Positions 35,534 to 45,239 of a DNA stretch of 64,000 nucleotides are shown here, piece after piece. The stretch covers positions 23,214,001 through 23,278,000 of the forward strand of contig CM055883.1 in NCBI GenBank assembly GCA_029582165.1, written 5' to 3'. The notes under the pieces were generated by a model. It saw only the letters and a program-made list of their open reading frames with translations. It was not told the origin of the DNA and ran no database searches. The position numbers and the translations under genes were made by a program. This DNA comes from Portulaca oleracea (Eukaryota; Streptophyta; Magnoliopsida; Caryophyllales; Portulacaceae). How positions within the stretch are numbered: the stretch's first letter is position 1; every line of letters starts with the position of its first letter.

Positions 35534-35869
35534 TCAAGACAAGTAACTCCTGATCATCGGCCATGATATCAACCACCCTTCACTAGCGCCATCATCATTA
35601 TCCTCATAGGCTTGGGCCATTACAAGCTCTTCTGCAATCTCCTCAACTTCTTTCAAAGTTAATGTTCTTCTAGTTGGACAATCAACTAGGAAATGATCAT
35701 AGCCTTGGCACTTGAAACATTTCTTGCCCTCAAACCTCTTAGGAAGCTCTTTAGGGAAGGGAAAGGCAACACACTTACCCTTGTCAAGTCTAGAAGCAGT
35801 TGTGGGCTTAGGGGGATCATTGGCTTGAAAGACCTTGAAAAGTTGACTTCGTGAAGGGGGTAGGGGCAC
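35534..35869 (-). pseudogene. Gag zinc-knuckle segment, copy 1
   Basis: The 111-codon frame contains CFKCQGYDHFLVDC (CX2CX4HX4C), the nucleic-acid-binding knuckle of retrotransposon Gag. A basic linker precedes it and an acidic tail follows. The protein is identical in copy 2 at 50639-50974. The rest of gag is out of frame. Confidence 0.85.
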
Positions 35870-36415
35870 AGCTAAGAGGCTTAGGAAAAATCCTTCACCT
35901 TCTCTCTTCTTTCAACCTTGAGAGCCAAGGTACAAAGATCATATAAAGAGTGGTAAGGTTGAGTTTCAACCTTTTGTGGAATGTGCAAAGCAAGACCATT
36001 TAAGAACCTCATATTGTAGTTTGTTCTTGAGGATCTTGAACGTCACTCCTAATGAGGAGCGCTTAAATTCTTGATATATTCACTCGTGCTCTTCATGGCC
36101 TTGTTCAAGAGCAAAATGTTTCCTTAACACATCTTGTTTGTAAGTTTGAGAGAAATATTCTATTCATGAGTTTCTTTAGTTTAACCCGAGAAGAGACCTT
36201 CCTCTTGCCTTATCTAGCTCTTTAGGACATCACATTTTCCAACCATAAGAAGGCAATCTTAGTAACTTTAAGACTTGCCACCTTAAAAGCCTTCTCATAA
36301 GTGTACCCTTTAGCTTCAAAGATCCTTTCCATTAACTTCATCCACTATACGGACTCATTTGGATTTAGGTTCCTATGAAACTCAAGTGGTTCCACCTTGA
36401 TATCGTAAAAATTAT

Positions 36416-36494
36416 CCTCCTCCTCCTCCTTCTTCTTCTTCTTCTTCTTCTTCTTCTTCTTCTTCTTCTTCTTCTTCTTCTTCTTCTTCTTCTT

Positions 36495-36524
<30 letters not shown>
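36416..36524. repeat. (TTC)n / (CTC)n triplet repeat, short allele
   Basis: It has about 36 triplets, with CTC first and TTC after. The corresponding repeat in the duplicated copy (51521-51961) has about 147 triplets. Confidence 0.95.
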
Positions 36525-36525
<1 letters not shown>

Positions 36526-36870
36526 AATTTGAGCCATATTATGAGTAATGGCTCTATGAGCGTCTTGAAGATTTAGATCTTGGCCTCTAAGCCTTAGAGT
36601 CTGGCTTCCACAAAAGAAATCCCCCTTTGTCTCCTTGGTTATTAGCTAGACTCCCCTCCTTCATATTCACATTCAACTATAGACTCAAATGCAAGATAAG
36701 GGACGAAATTGAGGAGTGTTTTTGGAGCTAAAGGTTCTTTTATAGCTGGTTTTGTGTTTGGCTTAAGGGTTCTTTCAGTTTGAGAGAAAATGGATGGGTT
36801 TGTATAAACAGAAGGGGTGAAAGAAAGAATAAAAATGAAGAGAAGATACTAAGATCAAGCATTAACCTTA

Positions 36871-36882
36871 CCTCTGATATCA
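36871..36882 (-). other. Degenerate primer binding site, copy 1
   Basis: The minus strand reads TGATATCAGAGG, two mismatches from TGGTATCAGAGC. It lies two bases from an LTR-like end (…ACACTTCA on the minus strand). Confidence 0.5.
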
Positions 36883-37369
36883 AATGAAGTGTTTGGGATG
36901 GGATTAGTTCAACAAAACTGGACAATATCGGGCTAGGGTCCGAGCCTCGAAATCCAAGGTCTCCAAGCCTTTTCGCACCCCCTCCATGAAATACGAGAAA
37001 AACGACTTCAAGGTTGGGTTTGAAGTGCAACCTGGAGGTATGGTTTGATCGGTGTTGGGTGTGGTATCCACTTCAAGTGGAACCCAGCACCGTGGGAGCG
37101 GAGCTACGAGTTCTTATCAGGACCTACTTCGGGCCTTTGAAAGGGTTTGAAGTCTTTCGGAAAAAATAAGCACAAAGGGGTCAACGTGGGTAGAGGAATT
37201 GGAGGTGCCTTCACTATTTTGATCATAACCCTGATGAGTCTCATATTTTTGGATCTTAAAGTATACACTGAGAGTTTTCCATCGATACCTTATGGGCCTA
37301 AAACGGAGTCTAGATGAAGAAGTTATGCTAGTTTGAAGTCGACAGGAAAAACTGCCATAAGGCCGTGCC

Positions 37370-37680
37370 AGCTACCACTCTTGTAGCGCTCATTACCACC
37401 TGTAGTGCCCACTACCTTGCTTGTAGTGCCCGCTACAAGTTTTGGGCAAGCCTTGGCTGGGCAACGTCGATAGGCGCTGCCAGCGTCTGTCCCCGAGACG
37501 ACGCGAAAATAAAAGGAAGGGAATCGCTAGCGCCCGGGAAGACGTTGTCGGCGCCTATGTCAAGCGTGTTTGTCACACCCGCGACGTCCTCGGTAGCGCC
37601 CGCTACGCTCACGTTGTTTGGAAGCGATTGTTGTGTCGTTGCTCCGTAGCGCCCACGACAAGCCCGTAACGCCCGCGATG
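37370..37680 (+). repeat. Dyad array, GTAGC-GCCC-GCTAC type (region V, copy 1)
   Basis: The best unit is GTAGCGCCCGCTACG at about 37590. Others include GTAGTGCCCGCTAC, GTAGTGCCCACTAC and GTAACGCCCGCGATGAC. The central GCCC is retained even where the arms are mismatched. Confidence 0.75.
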
Positions 37681-37737
37681 ACTTGCTTTTTCTGTGCGTG
37701 TTTCGGGATTAAACTATTTTGAATTCCCTCCCCCCAG

Positions 37738-37745
37738 TATAAATA
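37738..37745 (+). promoter_or_regulatory. LTR TATA box, region V
   Basis: CAGTATAAATACCC follows a C run and sits about 60 bp after the last dyad. Confidence 0.65.
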
Positions 37746-38059
37746 CCCTTTGCACTATTTTGAAGGGAGGTTTTGCTAAATATGAACATGCCTATGCATT
37801 TGTAGGGTTTCCCTATTTCCTCTCAAATCTTGTTTACTTTATCCAATTGATTTGGTGGTGTTTTCAAGTCATTCCTTTAGTGATTATTAGTGGTTTATCC
37901 TAGATAATCATGGTGGGGTGTTAGGTCTAAGGTTGTGGACTCTCCTTGCCCCAAGGTCATATCCAATCCTTGTAGGTGTTCAAGCAACTTGGTTGATTGT
38001 TCATAGTTCTTCATATCCTCAAGCTAATCTTCATCCCTCCATGGGGGAAACGCTCTAAA

Positions 38060-38406
38060 TGAAGTGTATGGGATGGGATTAGTTCAACAAAGCTTGAGTT
38101 TGTATCAGATCGTTGGAGAACACTTGGTGTTTCCATCACAAAATTGCAATGTAACTCGATCTGTCTTGGTTCTCCCAAAAAGGTTTTTTCATAAAAAAAG
38201 GCTTTTAGGAAGCTCCCATATTAGCTTGGAAAGATCAATTACCATATATGAGAGGGATGGTGAAGTTTGAGAAACTATTGCATCGCCAAAAAGAGAAAAA
38301 GCAAAAATTTGATAATGACCTTCATGATAATGACACTTTTCTTTTTAGAAAATGGTATATATCTCAGCCAACCATTGAAATTTGACTTTGCCATTTTACC
38401 AGCTTC
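38060..38406 (-). mobile_element. Minus-strand LTR fragment T, copy 1 (promoter deleted)
   Basis: It begins TGAAGTGTATGGG after GCTCTAAA, which looks like a shortened reverse primer site. Relative to copy 2 (53504-54223) it lacks about 374 bp between CTTGGTT and CTCCC. The missing part includes a TTTATA that reads TATAAA on the minus strand, so copy 1 has lost its promoter. Confidence 0.55.
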
Positions 38407-39372
38407 TGAACCGTGTGGGATCGGTTCACTTTTGGTTTGTCTATGGTTATCGGCTCACTTCAAGCCGCCCTGTCCTCTCCTCGAATCAAACCCGGTTTCA
38501 ATGTCCATTTCATGGTGGGTATGGCTCCTTGGAGGGTCAATATGGCCATCAAGGAGGGAGGTGTTTCATTCTACAAAGACCCCGGGTTATAGGATGGCAT
38601 CTTGGGTCTTTATGATCAGACCATTTCTGAGCCTTCTAAGGGGCTCCGGGACCACCTGCAAGAATAACGAAAAGGGTCAACATGGGTAATTGAAATGGAT
38701 ATGTCTTCACTCTTTCAACCATAACTCTTTCAATACAACTCTGATACACTTCAAATTTTAGGAGCTTAAAGTACACACAGATAACTTTCCATTGATATAT
38801 ATGGGCCTAAAATAGAGTCCTAATGAAGAATTTATGCGAGTTTAAAGTCAGCAAAAAAAATTCCTAGGTGCCACCCACGACGACAATTGTCGCGCCCGCC
38901 ACGCCCAGTGTCACGCCCGCGAAGTCCTAGGCGAGTTGAAGTCGGCCGAGAACTATTGAGAAGGTTGTGCATGCGATGACCAGTGTTGTGCCCGCAAAGA
39001 CCTTTTGGTCTAGTGACCCCTTCCACAAGAAATGGATGTAGCACCCGCCACGGCCCTGTTCCAGATCTAAGTTTCGCTTTTTCCCCCTTTCTATAAATAC
39101 CCTAATGTTATATTTTGTAAGAGACTTTTTTGATGAATGTTTTGGAATTAGACTCAAGAAAAATCCTCTTAATTGGATAATTGTGGTGTTTTCAAACCCT
39201 AATCAATGAAGTTAATCCTTTGGGTGGAAATTGATTTGTGATTTCTCTTCTTGTGAGTGGGTTTCCTTCCTCCATTCTTTGTGAGATTTCTTGGGTATTT
39301 AAAGAATCTTTGCTTGTGGAAGGTTCTAGTGGAAGTGATTAAACATCTTAGTTCAATCGGGTGAGTGATTAC
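38407..39372 (+). mobile_element. Truncated LTR Y, copy 1
   Basis: It starts TGAACCGTGTGGGATCGG. The U3 box (GCTTAAAGTACACAC … TTATGCGAGTTTAAAGTC) lies at about 38760-38850. A GC-rich array follows at 38875-39055 and TATAAATA at 39092-39099. It is cut at 39372, where the sequence jumps into LTR X. The complete version is at 54224-55351. Confidence 0.75.
39092..39099 (+). promoter_or_regulatory. LTR TATA box, LTR Y copy 1
   Basis: TTCTATAAATACCC, downstream of the GCCC-centred array. Confidence 0.65.
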
Positions 39373-39377
39373 TTGGA
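39373..39377. other. Duplication junction with 5-bp filler
   Basis: Bases up to 39372 match LTR Y (55188 in the other copy). Bases from 39378 match LTR X. Five bases, TTGGA, fit neither side. ACTTGGATTTC at 39371-39381 recurs about 30 bp downstream inside LTR X, so the filler may be templated. Confidence 0.75.
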
Positions 39378-40358
39378 TTTCACTAATCTTCAATCTACTT
39401 GGATTTCTCCCGAACAAACAAGAAATCGTGAATTGGATTACTAAGAATCCCCAAATCCCCACTTAAGAGTGGAATTTGTGACCCTTAATCCCCCTTTTCA
39501 CTAAAAGTTGGATTGAATGTTTTTGTGGCTAACAATATGAACTTTCAAAGGCAAAATTAAATGAAATCTAAGCATAAGATGATGAAGATAAAGGAAGGTT
39601 GAAAATTACTTGAAGAAAGTTGATTACATTCAAGAATCTCAAGAACTTGGAGAACAAGACAAGAGAAAACCCTTAGAGAGAGAAAATAAAGCTTAATTAA
39701 GAAAGCATAAAAACCCCTAATTACCAACTAAAAACTTCAGCTAATTCCCTTGCCAAAAGAGTCGCAGCTAATACTCTTATAATACCCTAAGTTAGTTTCA
39801 CAAAACGCAGCACTTCATTTCCAGACTGTACGCAGAAATTGGAGTTGGCTCGGGCGAGCCAGAATCCTGCTCGGGCGAGCAGGCATTCTGGTCGCGTGTC
39901 CCTCGTTCTTCGGCAGCTTCTCCTCGGCAGCTCAGAAGCTCAGCTCGGCCGAGCAGGGCCCTTGCTCGGGCGAGCTGGCTCTCTGTTCCTTCACTGCCTT
40001 AGCCAAATTTTCCGACCTTTTCCTAGTTGATGCACAGAAGCATGGCTCGACCGAGCCAATATATTGCTCGGTCGAGCAGACCTTCTGTCTCACCTCCTCT
40101 TGGCTCAAATTTAATTGACCATTTTTTTCTACTTTCCAGGAGCGCTGCTCGGGCGAGCCAACATTCTCGCTTTGGTCGAGCGGACCTTCCGCCTCACCCC
40201 TGATTTGTGAGTTTTGCTCCGTTTTGGCGCCTTTTTAGATCACTTTCTTATTTTCCTACAAAACTACAAAAATCTCATAACTCGAATAACACACGGGGTT
40301 AGAACATATAAAAACTCCCTAATAAAGAGAAGAATTCGGTTCGAAACGAGACCGAACA
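39378..40358 (-). repeat. 3' LTR of element X (outer end truncated)
   Basis: It matches 49035-49986 and ends GACCGAACA, followed on the + strand by CCACTCCCACACAAGGG, the complement of a polypurine tract. The truncation at 39378 is the duplication junction. Confidence 0.88.
39840..40205 (-). repeat. GCTCGGGCGAGC dyad array in LTR X (3' copy)
   Basis: GCTCGGGCGAGC, GCTCGGCCGAGC, GCTCGACCGAGC and GCTCGGTCGAGC occur repeatedly. TTATAATA at about 39777-39784 (TATTATAA on the minus strand) follows on the downstream side for the minus-strand promoter. Corresponding arrays are at 34380-34735 and 49500-49840. Confidence 0.8.
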
Positions 40359-42126
40359 CCACTCCCACACAAGGGTTTGCTCGCCCCGAGCAAACTAAAA
40401 ACAAAGAAAAGAACTAGAAAGAGAAACTAAAAATTTTAACTCACTTTCGCAGGAATAGCGGATGCATTTAGCATATGCATCAAGCCCTTTAAACCCCCCG
40501 GCAGCCCGGGTGGACGAGGTAGATCTCGTGAGGGTTTATAGCAACTATACCCACAAAAGCCATAGAAAAAGGAGAGAGGGAAAGTGAAAAACAAAACAAG
40601 TTTAAAAGAAAAGAAAAAGAGAACTGCTCGTTTCAATGAATCAAGCTGTTTCAATTAAGAAAACGGTATTAATCCTCCGAAAGGAACCGTTATGAGCATC
40701 TCACAACGTCTAACCCAAACAACTGCCAATCTTAGAAATTTTGAACCAAAACACTTCCTGATGAGCAAAATACCTCGTGCATATGTGCAAGTGAGCTCTA
40801 GTCGGTCTTTCCTATCCTAAACCAGACAATCAGAGTTGTTCTGATGCTCAAGCTCGGAATTATCTATCCTACTTCACTCTTGGTTTTTCTTTTAACCTCT
40901 CTTTTCTTTCTTTTTCTTACTTTGCTCTTTTCTTTTTTTACTTTTCTCTTTCTTACCATTATTTTGCTCAACTTTTTTTTTTTCTTGCTTCGCTCTTTTC
41001 TTTCTTTTTCAAAAGCTACGCTCTTTTATTTTCACTCAATCCGCTTTATGTCTTTTAGAACGTTTGTGTCGGGTTTTGCGGGATTTAAGCACCGGCCTTC
41101 GCAAAGGGTTACCCTCCCTGCTGGGTTTCTCCATACGTGAGTCATTGCACTTAAGGGGCATAGGGTGCCGATCCACCCAAACCAACCCATGACGGTAGGC
41201 CCGACAGCAATTATTTAGTGCATTAATTAAGAGCTTAAGCAATTGAACAACTAAAACCGTCTAACTTAGGTAAGAATTCACAGTCAAAGCGTGTAAGAAT
41301 TGAGGATTCCGCTTTCCCATTCCATGTAGAGGTCTAATAGAGATAAGTCATGGCCATTGTCCAAGTTATGGTCGAAAATGCTCAAACCGGTTTCTTTCAA
41401 AGAAGATTAAGAACGGCTTCTTGATTTCAACAACGAAATCCAAGAAACAAAGCAAAAACAAAAAACGAAAACGAAAACTTTTAAGGTTTTTCACTCCCTT
41501 TTTTCTCCTTTTCACACAATTTTTTTTTTCGACACAAACCACGAAAAACAAAAACAAAGACTCAAAACTAGGTGATCTACCCATGACAAATGGAAGTATC
41601 ACCCCCAACTCCCACACAAAACTTCACAATGTCCCCATTGTGAGAAGAAGGGTGTCACAAATAAGGTAGAAAACCAAAAAAAAAAAAACACACACACACA
41701 ACAAACACATAATAAACAATAAATGGTGGCGACCCGAGCCCACACGGCTCCAACAACAATGATATCCCAACATTCACACTCAAGGGGTTCGCCACCCAAA
41801 AAGAAAATCAAGCATGCATCATGGATCAACAATATATTCACAATGAGAAGGATGGTTAAAAGATGATACCTGAAGATCGCCAAGTAAAGCACATCCAAGC
41901 ACACGATCTACGAACGCAACATCAGAAAAAGAAACTTCAAATATTCACAAATGTACATGATCATTGACGAACCTCAACCCCGAATCTCACTATATGAGGC
42001 GGGAATCAAGGGTGAAATGTCGTGCCACTGCCCAGAAACATTACACAACCCCTCGCGCATGTATATCTCAAAATGAAAGCACACAGCTAATGCAAAATAA
42101 CAGAGGGGAGTGCGGAATGCTCACAA
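40359..42126 (-). mobile_element. 3' tail module of element X
   Basis: The polypurine tract (minus strand GTTTGCTCGGGGCGAGC…TTGTGTGGGAGTGG) lies next to the LTR. The conserved box GCGAAAGTGAGTT…GGGGGG is at 40440-40515. Most of 40359-41345 is repeated at 45240-46255, and weaker similarity continues to about 41880. It is non-coding. Pyrimidine-rich blocks at 40860-41030 explain the low-complexity open frames. Confidence 0.65.
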
Positions 42127-43635
42127 TCACTGCTCATCACCTCCCGGAGGAGGGTACGGATAGTAGGGGAAGTAAGTCGGGTAATACTGGTTGACATAGT
42201 CGGGCGGTGCCGGTGAATGGTCGGCGATAGCATAGTGATAATATCCCCAATCTCTCCAATATTGATTCTGTTGATGGAAGTACTCGTCATAGCGCTGAAA
42301 GTATCCTTCGTGCCGTTCAAGGGTCGACTGCTGCGCACGAAGGAGTTCCTGTTGACTTTCCATCAAGTTGTGCGTACTTTGTAGCAAAGTTCGCTGTTCA
42401 CGGAGGTCGACACTCAGTTGGTCTAACCGACTTGCCAAGTGCCCCATCGTAATCTCTTGGGAATTACTACCACTAGCCTCACCTTGAGTTGCCGGCTCCT
42501 CCTCTTCTTCCACATTTCCGCTCACCAATGGGTCATCGGGCCCCCCAACTCGACGGTTGCTCCTTGGATTTTCGCCACATGACCAGTTATGTTGATTGGT
42601 CACATCCAACCAACGTGCAGCTCGCGCATGGTCCACATGAATGGAAGTTGCATACTTATCCGAGCCGTGCTTGTATATATGCTTTGTGTTGTGATGCTCA
42701 AAGATACCCATGCGTTGCAACCTAACACCGTCGATGGGATCGGGAAAATATCTCGAAGTGAACTTGTGGATATATCCTCCAAAACCTTTCTTCATCAAAA
42801 AGTGGCAAATAATATGCCCCATTCCAATTGTAGAGGTAAGGTGTTTAGAGGTAATGTCTTTGAAGCAATGCAAAATGCACGACCCCGTGTTCACCCGCTT
42901 CCCTTGGAGGGTGTTAAAGATGATAAACAAATCATCCCTCCGCACATTTGCCCTCCCATCATCTCTTCCGAAGACCGAATTTGAAACTATGCGATGAAAG
43001 ATTCGAATCGCTAAGTTACAAAAATCACGAGACTTGGAATTTCTGGTTAAGAAGGAGCAATCCTCAACAGCATTCGCCGTTTGATGTTTCCGACGCCAAC
43101 AAGTAAGACTCTTCATGGCAGCTTGTTCATCAAAATGCACACTCTCCTCATAATACAACCCATCTGCCGGTAACCCAAGTACTTGACAAAACTCTTGCAC
43201 CGTGCACGTTTTCTCCTTGTTGTCCACCCTATAACGGAACTTAGCGTGGCGTGTATCAACATCCTCAACTTGGAAAGAACTGAGGAACTCAAGAATCGGT
43301 TGATCGTAAAGAGACTCGTCAATCTTAATGAAGGACTCCCAACCCAAGACCCTTATAATATAATCAAAACTGGGGCCACAATACACCCTCTTCACTGTGG
43401 CTTCATCATAAACGTCCGGAGCACAAAGTTTCCGGTGTTGATAAAGCTCATATCTCTCTCGATGATGCTCATCCCGGAACCGAATTCGCAATTCCGAGTC
43501 AGCCTGAATAAGTGTGGGTGGTTGGGCCTTGTAACGATCTTTATCCACCGCCGCCGATGAAGACTCGGGCGGTGGTGAAGGTGTACCTTCCTCATCGGTG
43601 CGGGCTCTCTTAGATCGAACCATTGTGAACTTCAA
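42127..43635 (-). CDS. ATHILA ORF1-like / putative plant transposon protein, intact
   Basis: The 502-codon frame is uninterrupted. A basic, Ser/Pro-rich N-terminus (MVRSKRARTDEEGTPSPPP, Met at 43635 or 43623) is followed by RFRDEHHRERYELYQHRKL and IIRVLGWESFIKIDESLYDQ. VQEFCQVLGLPADG comes next, then MGHIICHFLMKKG. This order (ERY helix, LGW segment, VxxFxxxLGLP) matches the ORF1 family found in Athila-type retrotransposons, as far as I recall it. Residues 395-455 look coiled-coil (SRLDQLSVDLREQ…). The C-terminus is Tyr/Pro-rich. The family's function is unknown. A TATA box about 900 bp upstream in segment Z could drive it independently. Confidence 0.8.
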   Translation of the reverse strand: MKFTMVRSKRARTDEEGTPSPPPESSSAAVDKDRYKAQPPTLIQADSELRIRFRDEHHRERYELYQHRKLCAPDVYDEATVKRVYCGPSFDYIIRVLGWESFIKIDESLYDQPILEFLSSFQVEDVDTRHAKFRYRVDNKEKTCTVQEFCQVLGLPADGLYYEESVHFDEQAAMKSLTCWRRKHQTANAVEDCSFLTRNSKSRDFCNLAIRIFHRIVSNSVFGRDDGRANVRRDDLFIIFNTLQGKRVNTGSCILHCFKDITSKHLTSTIGMGHIICHFLMKKGFGGYIHKFTSRYFPDPIDGVRLQRMGIFEHHNTKHIYKHGSDKYATSIHVDHARAARWLDVTNQHNWSCGENPRSNRRVGGPDDPLVSGNVEEEEEPATQGEASGSNSQEITMGHLASRLDQLSVDLREQRTLLQSTHNLMESQQELLRAQQSTLERHEGYFQRYDEYFHQQNQYWRDWGYYHYAIADHSPAPPDYVNQYYPTYFPYYPYPPPGGDEQ

Positions 43636-44300
43636 GACACACTAGCAACTCAAGAATCCCCAAATAGCAATCAATACACACAACACGCAAGCCCTAAATC
43701 TGAGGAACACTCACAAATAGCACCCAATTTAACTTTGAAATCAAACTTGAAAACACTAATTGTGAATGTTACCTCCCAAATAGGCACCAAACACCAAGTG
43801 GCAACACGAATTGGGCAAAGAGCAAGTACACAAACAGCAACTCGGGACCTTGAGACCTCCCGACCTTGGCAAAACCTTTCTTTCCCCCAAACCTCAGTAC
43901 AACCCTTGCACACAGCACTCCACTGCAGCACAGCAGCACGCACAAAGTAGCCCAGCAGCACAAATCACCCCCCACGCACCACAGAAGTAGCACGCACAGC
44001 AACAACCCACGCGGTAGACGCAACAACTCGCCACTGAGAATTTGAAGAAATTAGCAACGATTAGGGATTAGGGCTTGATGCTAGGGGTTGGGGGAAGTGA
44101 GAGAGAGAGATGAGAGAGAAAATAGGTGAGAAAGTATGAAGAAAAGGAGAGAGAATCGAAATAAAACTCCCGACAGAAAACAGATCTGTCGCCGGCGAGG
44201 ATTCGGATGCGAACACGAATCTGTCGAACGATCGCTCGACCGAGGCGGACTTCGCCGGCGAGCTCCTCTGGGCGGTAGGCGTGTCTGTCGAACTTTTCCT
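43636..44300 (-). other. Leader between segment Z and the 502-codon ORF
   Basis: No primer binding site and no LTR end (TGTTCGG) was found here. On the minus strand it reads like an untranslated leader, with a purine-rich part and a C-rich part. Confidence 0.45.
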
Positions 44301-45239
44301 TTTGGTGCTTGATGGACATGCTCGCCGAGCAAGGGTTCATGGCGCCATCCCGACGCAGGAGTCACTCTCACTTTAGGCACAGTGGTCAAGCTCGACCGAG
44401 CAAAAATTTTGCTCGCCCGAGCAAGGGTTCTGGAAATATTTCCTTCTCTTCTTCCTTTACTCGTGAAAACTCCTCAGTAAGGCTGCTCGCCCGAGCCAAA
44501 GTTTTACTCCTAAACTACCTAGGTTTTTTTATAATTTAGATTAATACAAGTGGGTATTTATAGAAGAAGGAAAAATACAACCCAAAACCCTAGAAATAAT
44601 TCTCATAGACGCGCATTTCTCCATGACAGTGGCTCGGGCGAGCAGCGTTACGGGCGGTGTTTTGTTGCCCGAAGCCTTGCTCGGCGAGCCAGATGGCTCG
44701 GGCGAGCAAGCGTTCTAGCGATGTTTGTTGCCCCAGAAGCCTTGCTCGGGTGAGCCAGCAGATGGCTCGGGCGAGCAAGCGTTCTGGGCAGTTTTTCCCT
44801 GCCGACTTCAAACGCGCATAACTTCTTCATCCGAACTCCGTTTTAGGCCCGTAAGATATCGATTGAAAGCTCTCGGTGTGTACTTTAAGCTCCCAAAATT
44901 TCACAGCTATCGGAGTTGTAACGAAAGAGTTATGACCCAAAGGGTGAAGGCACACGTATTTCAAACCTTTAAGTTTGTACCGTTCCCCTGTTTTGCGCCA
45001 ATCTTGATATGGAATTTCCGACTTCGGTTTCGCCTCGGCTCTCGGCTCGAGTTGACTTGGTTTGACTCGGGAAATAGCTCGGGATTCCCTAAAAACCTTC
45101 AATTAAGCCCAAACTTCTTCTAACTCCTTATTTTCCTACAAAACACCAAATCATTATATCTAATATATAAATAGGGGTTAAAACAAGCAAATATACCCTA
45201 TAAAAGAGGAGAAATTCGGCTCGAAACGAGGCCGAACAC
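44301..45239 (-). mobile_element. LTR-like segment Z (sister family of X) carrying a promoter
   Basis: The right end GGCCGAACA abuts a polypurine-tract complement, as in the 3' LTR of X, and the last 110 bp are about 70 percent similar to X. A U3 box (AACTTCTTCATCCGAACTCCG … GTGTGTACTTTAAGCTCCC) lies at 44820-44900, GCTCGGGCGAGC dyads at 44630-44790 and TATAAATA at 44555-44562 on the minus strand. More dyads lie downstream at 44320-44500. The inner LTR end is missing, so it is a U3-plus-promoter piece inside element X. Confidence 0.65.
44555..44562 (-). promoter_or_regulatory. TATA box in segment Z, facing the 502-codon ORF
   Basis: The minus strand reads TTCTATAAATACCC. GC-rich dyads flank it on both sides. 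Confidence 0.65.

Larger units (their letters stand above)
34882..36870 (-). pseudogene. Decayed Gypsy gag region (copy 1 of the duplicated flank)
   Basis: About 100 bp of the interrupted leader (to 34983, …GGGGTTTTACA) come first. A minus-strand gag remnant follows. Frames to the right of 35870 show pieces such as LVK-FMERIFEAKGYTYEKAFKVA and LTTLY, with stops. The zinc-knuckle exon-like ORF is listed separately. No protease or RT is seen. It is repeated at 49987-52306. Confidence 0.7.
36885..38059 (+). mobile_element. LTR-like region V with GTAGC-GCCC-GCTAC dyads, copy 1
   Basis: A 32-bp sequence beginning TGAAGTGT(T/A)TGGGATGGG occurs at both 36885 and 38060 and brackets the region. Inside, the U3 box (TTAAAGTATACAC … TTATGCTAGTTTGAAGTCG) lies at 37250-37345. 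The dyads are at 37370-37680 and TATAAATA is at 37738-37745, all in + orientation. The adjacent gag remnant is on the minus strand, so this is probably a + strand LTR fragment embedded in a minus-strand one. Exact boundaries remain unresolved. Copy 2 is 52320-53503. Confidence 0.5.

Noticed and set aside
40844..41140. Hydrophobic 98-codon open frame that looks like a membrane protein
   Set aside because: It is produced by T- and C-rich low-complexity DNA in the tail module. The paralogous stretch at 45662-45991 gives a different, equally biased frame.
44320..44350. Primer binding site between segment Z and the 502-codon ORF
   Set aside because: ATGGCGCCAT at about 44339 shares only ten palindromic bases with the Athila-type site and is not next to an LTR end.
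44309..44830. Arg/Ala-rich frames on both strands around GCTCGGGCGAGC
   Set aside because: They arise from GC-rich dyads in LTR segment Z. No conserved protein signature is visible.
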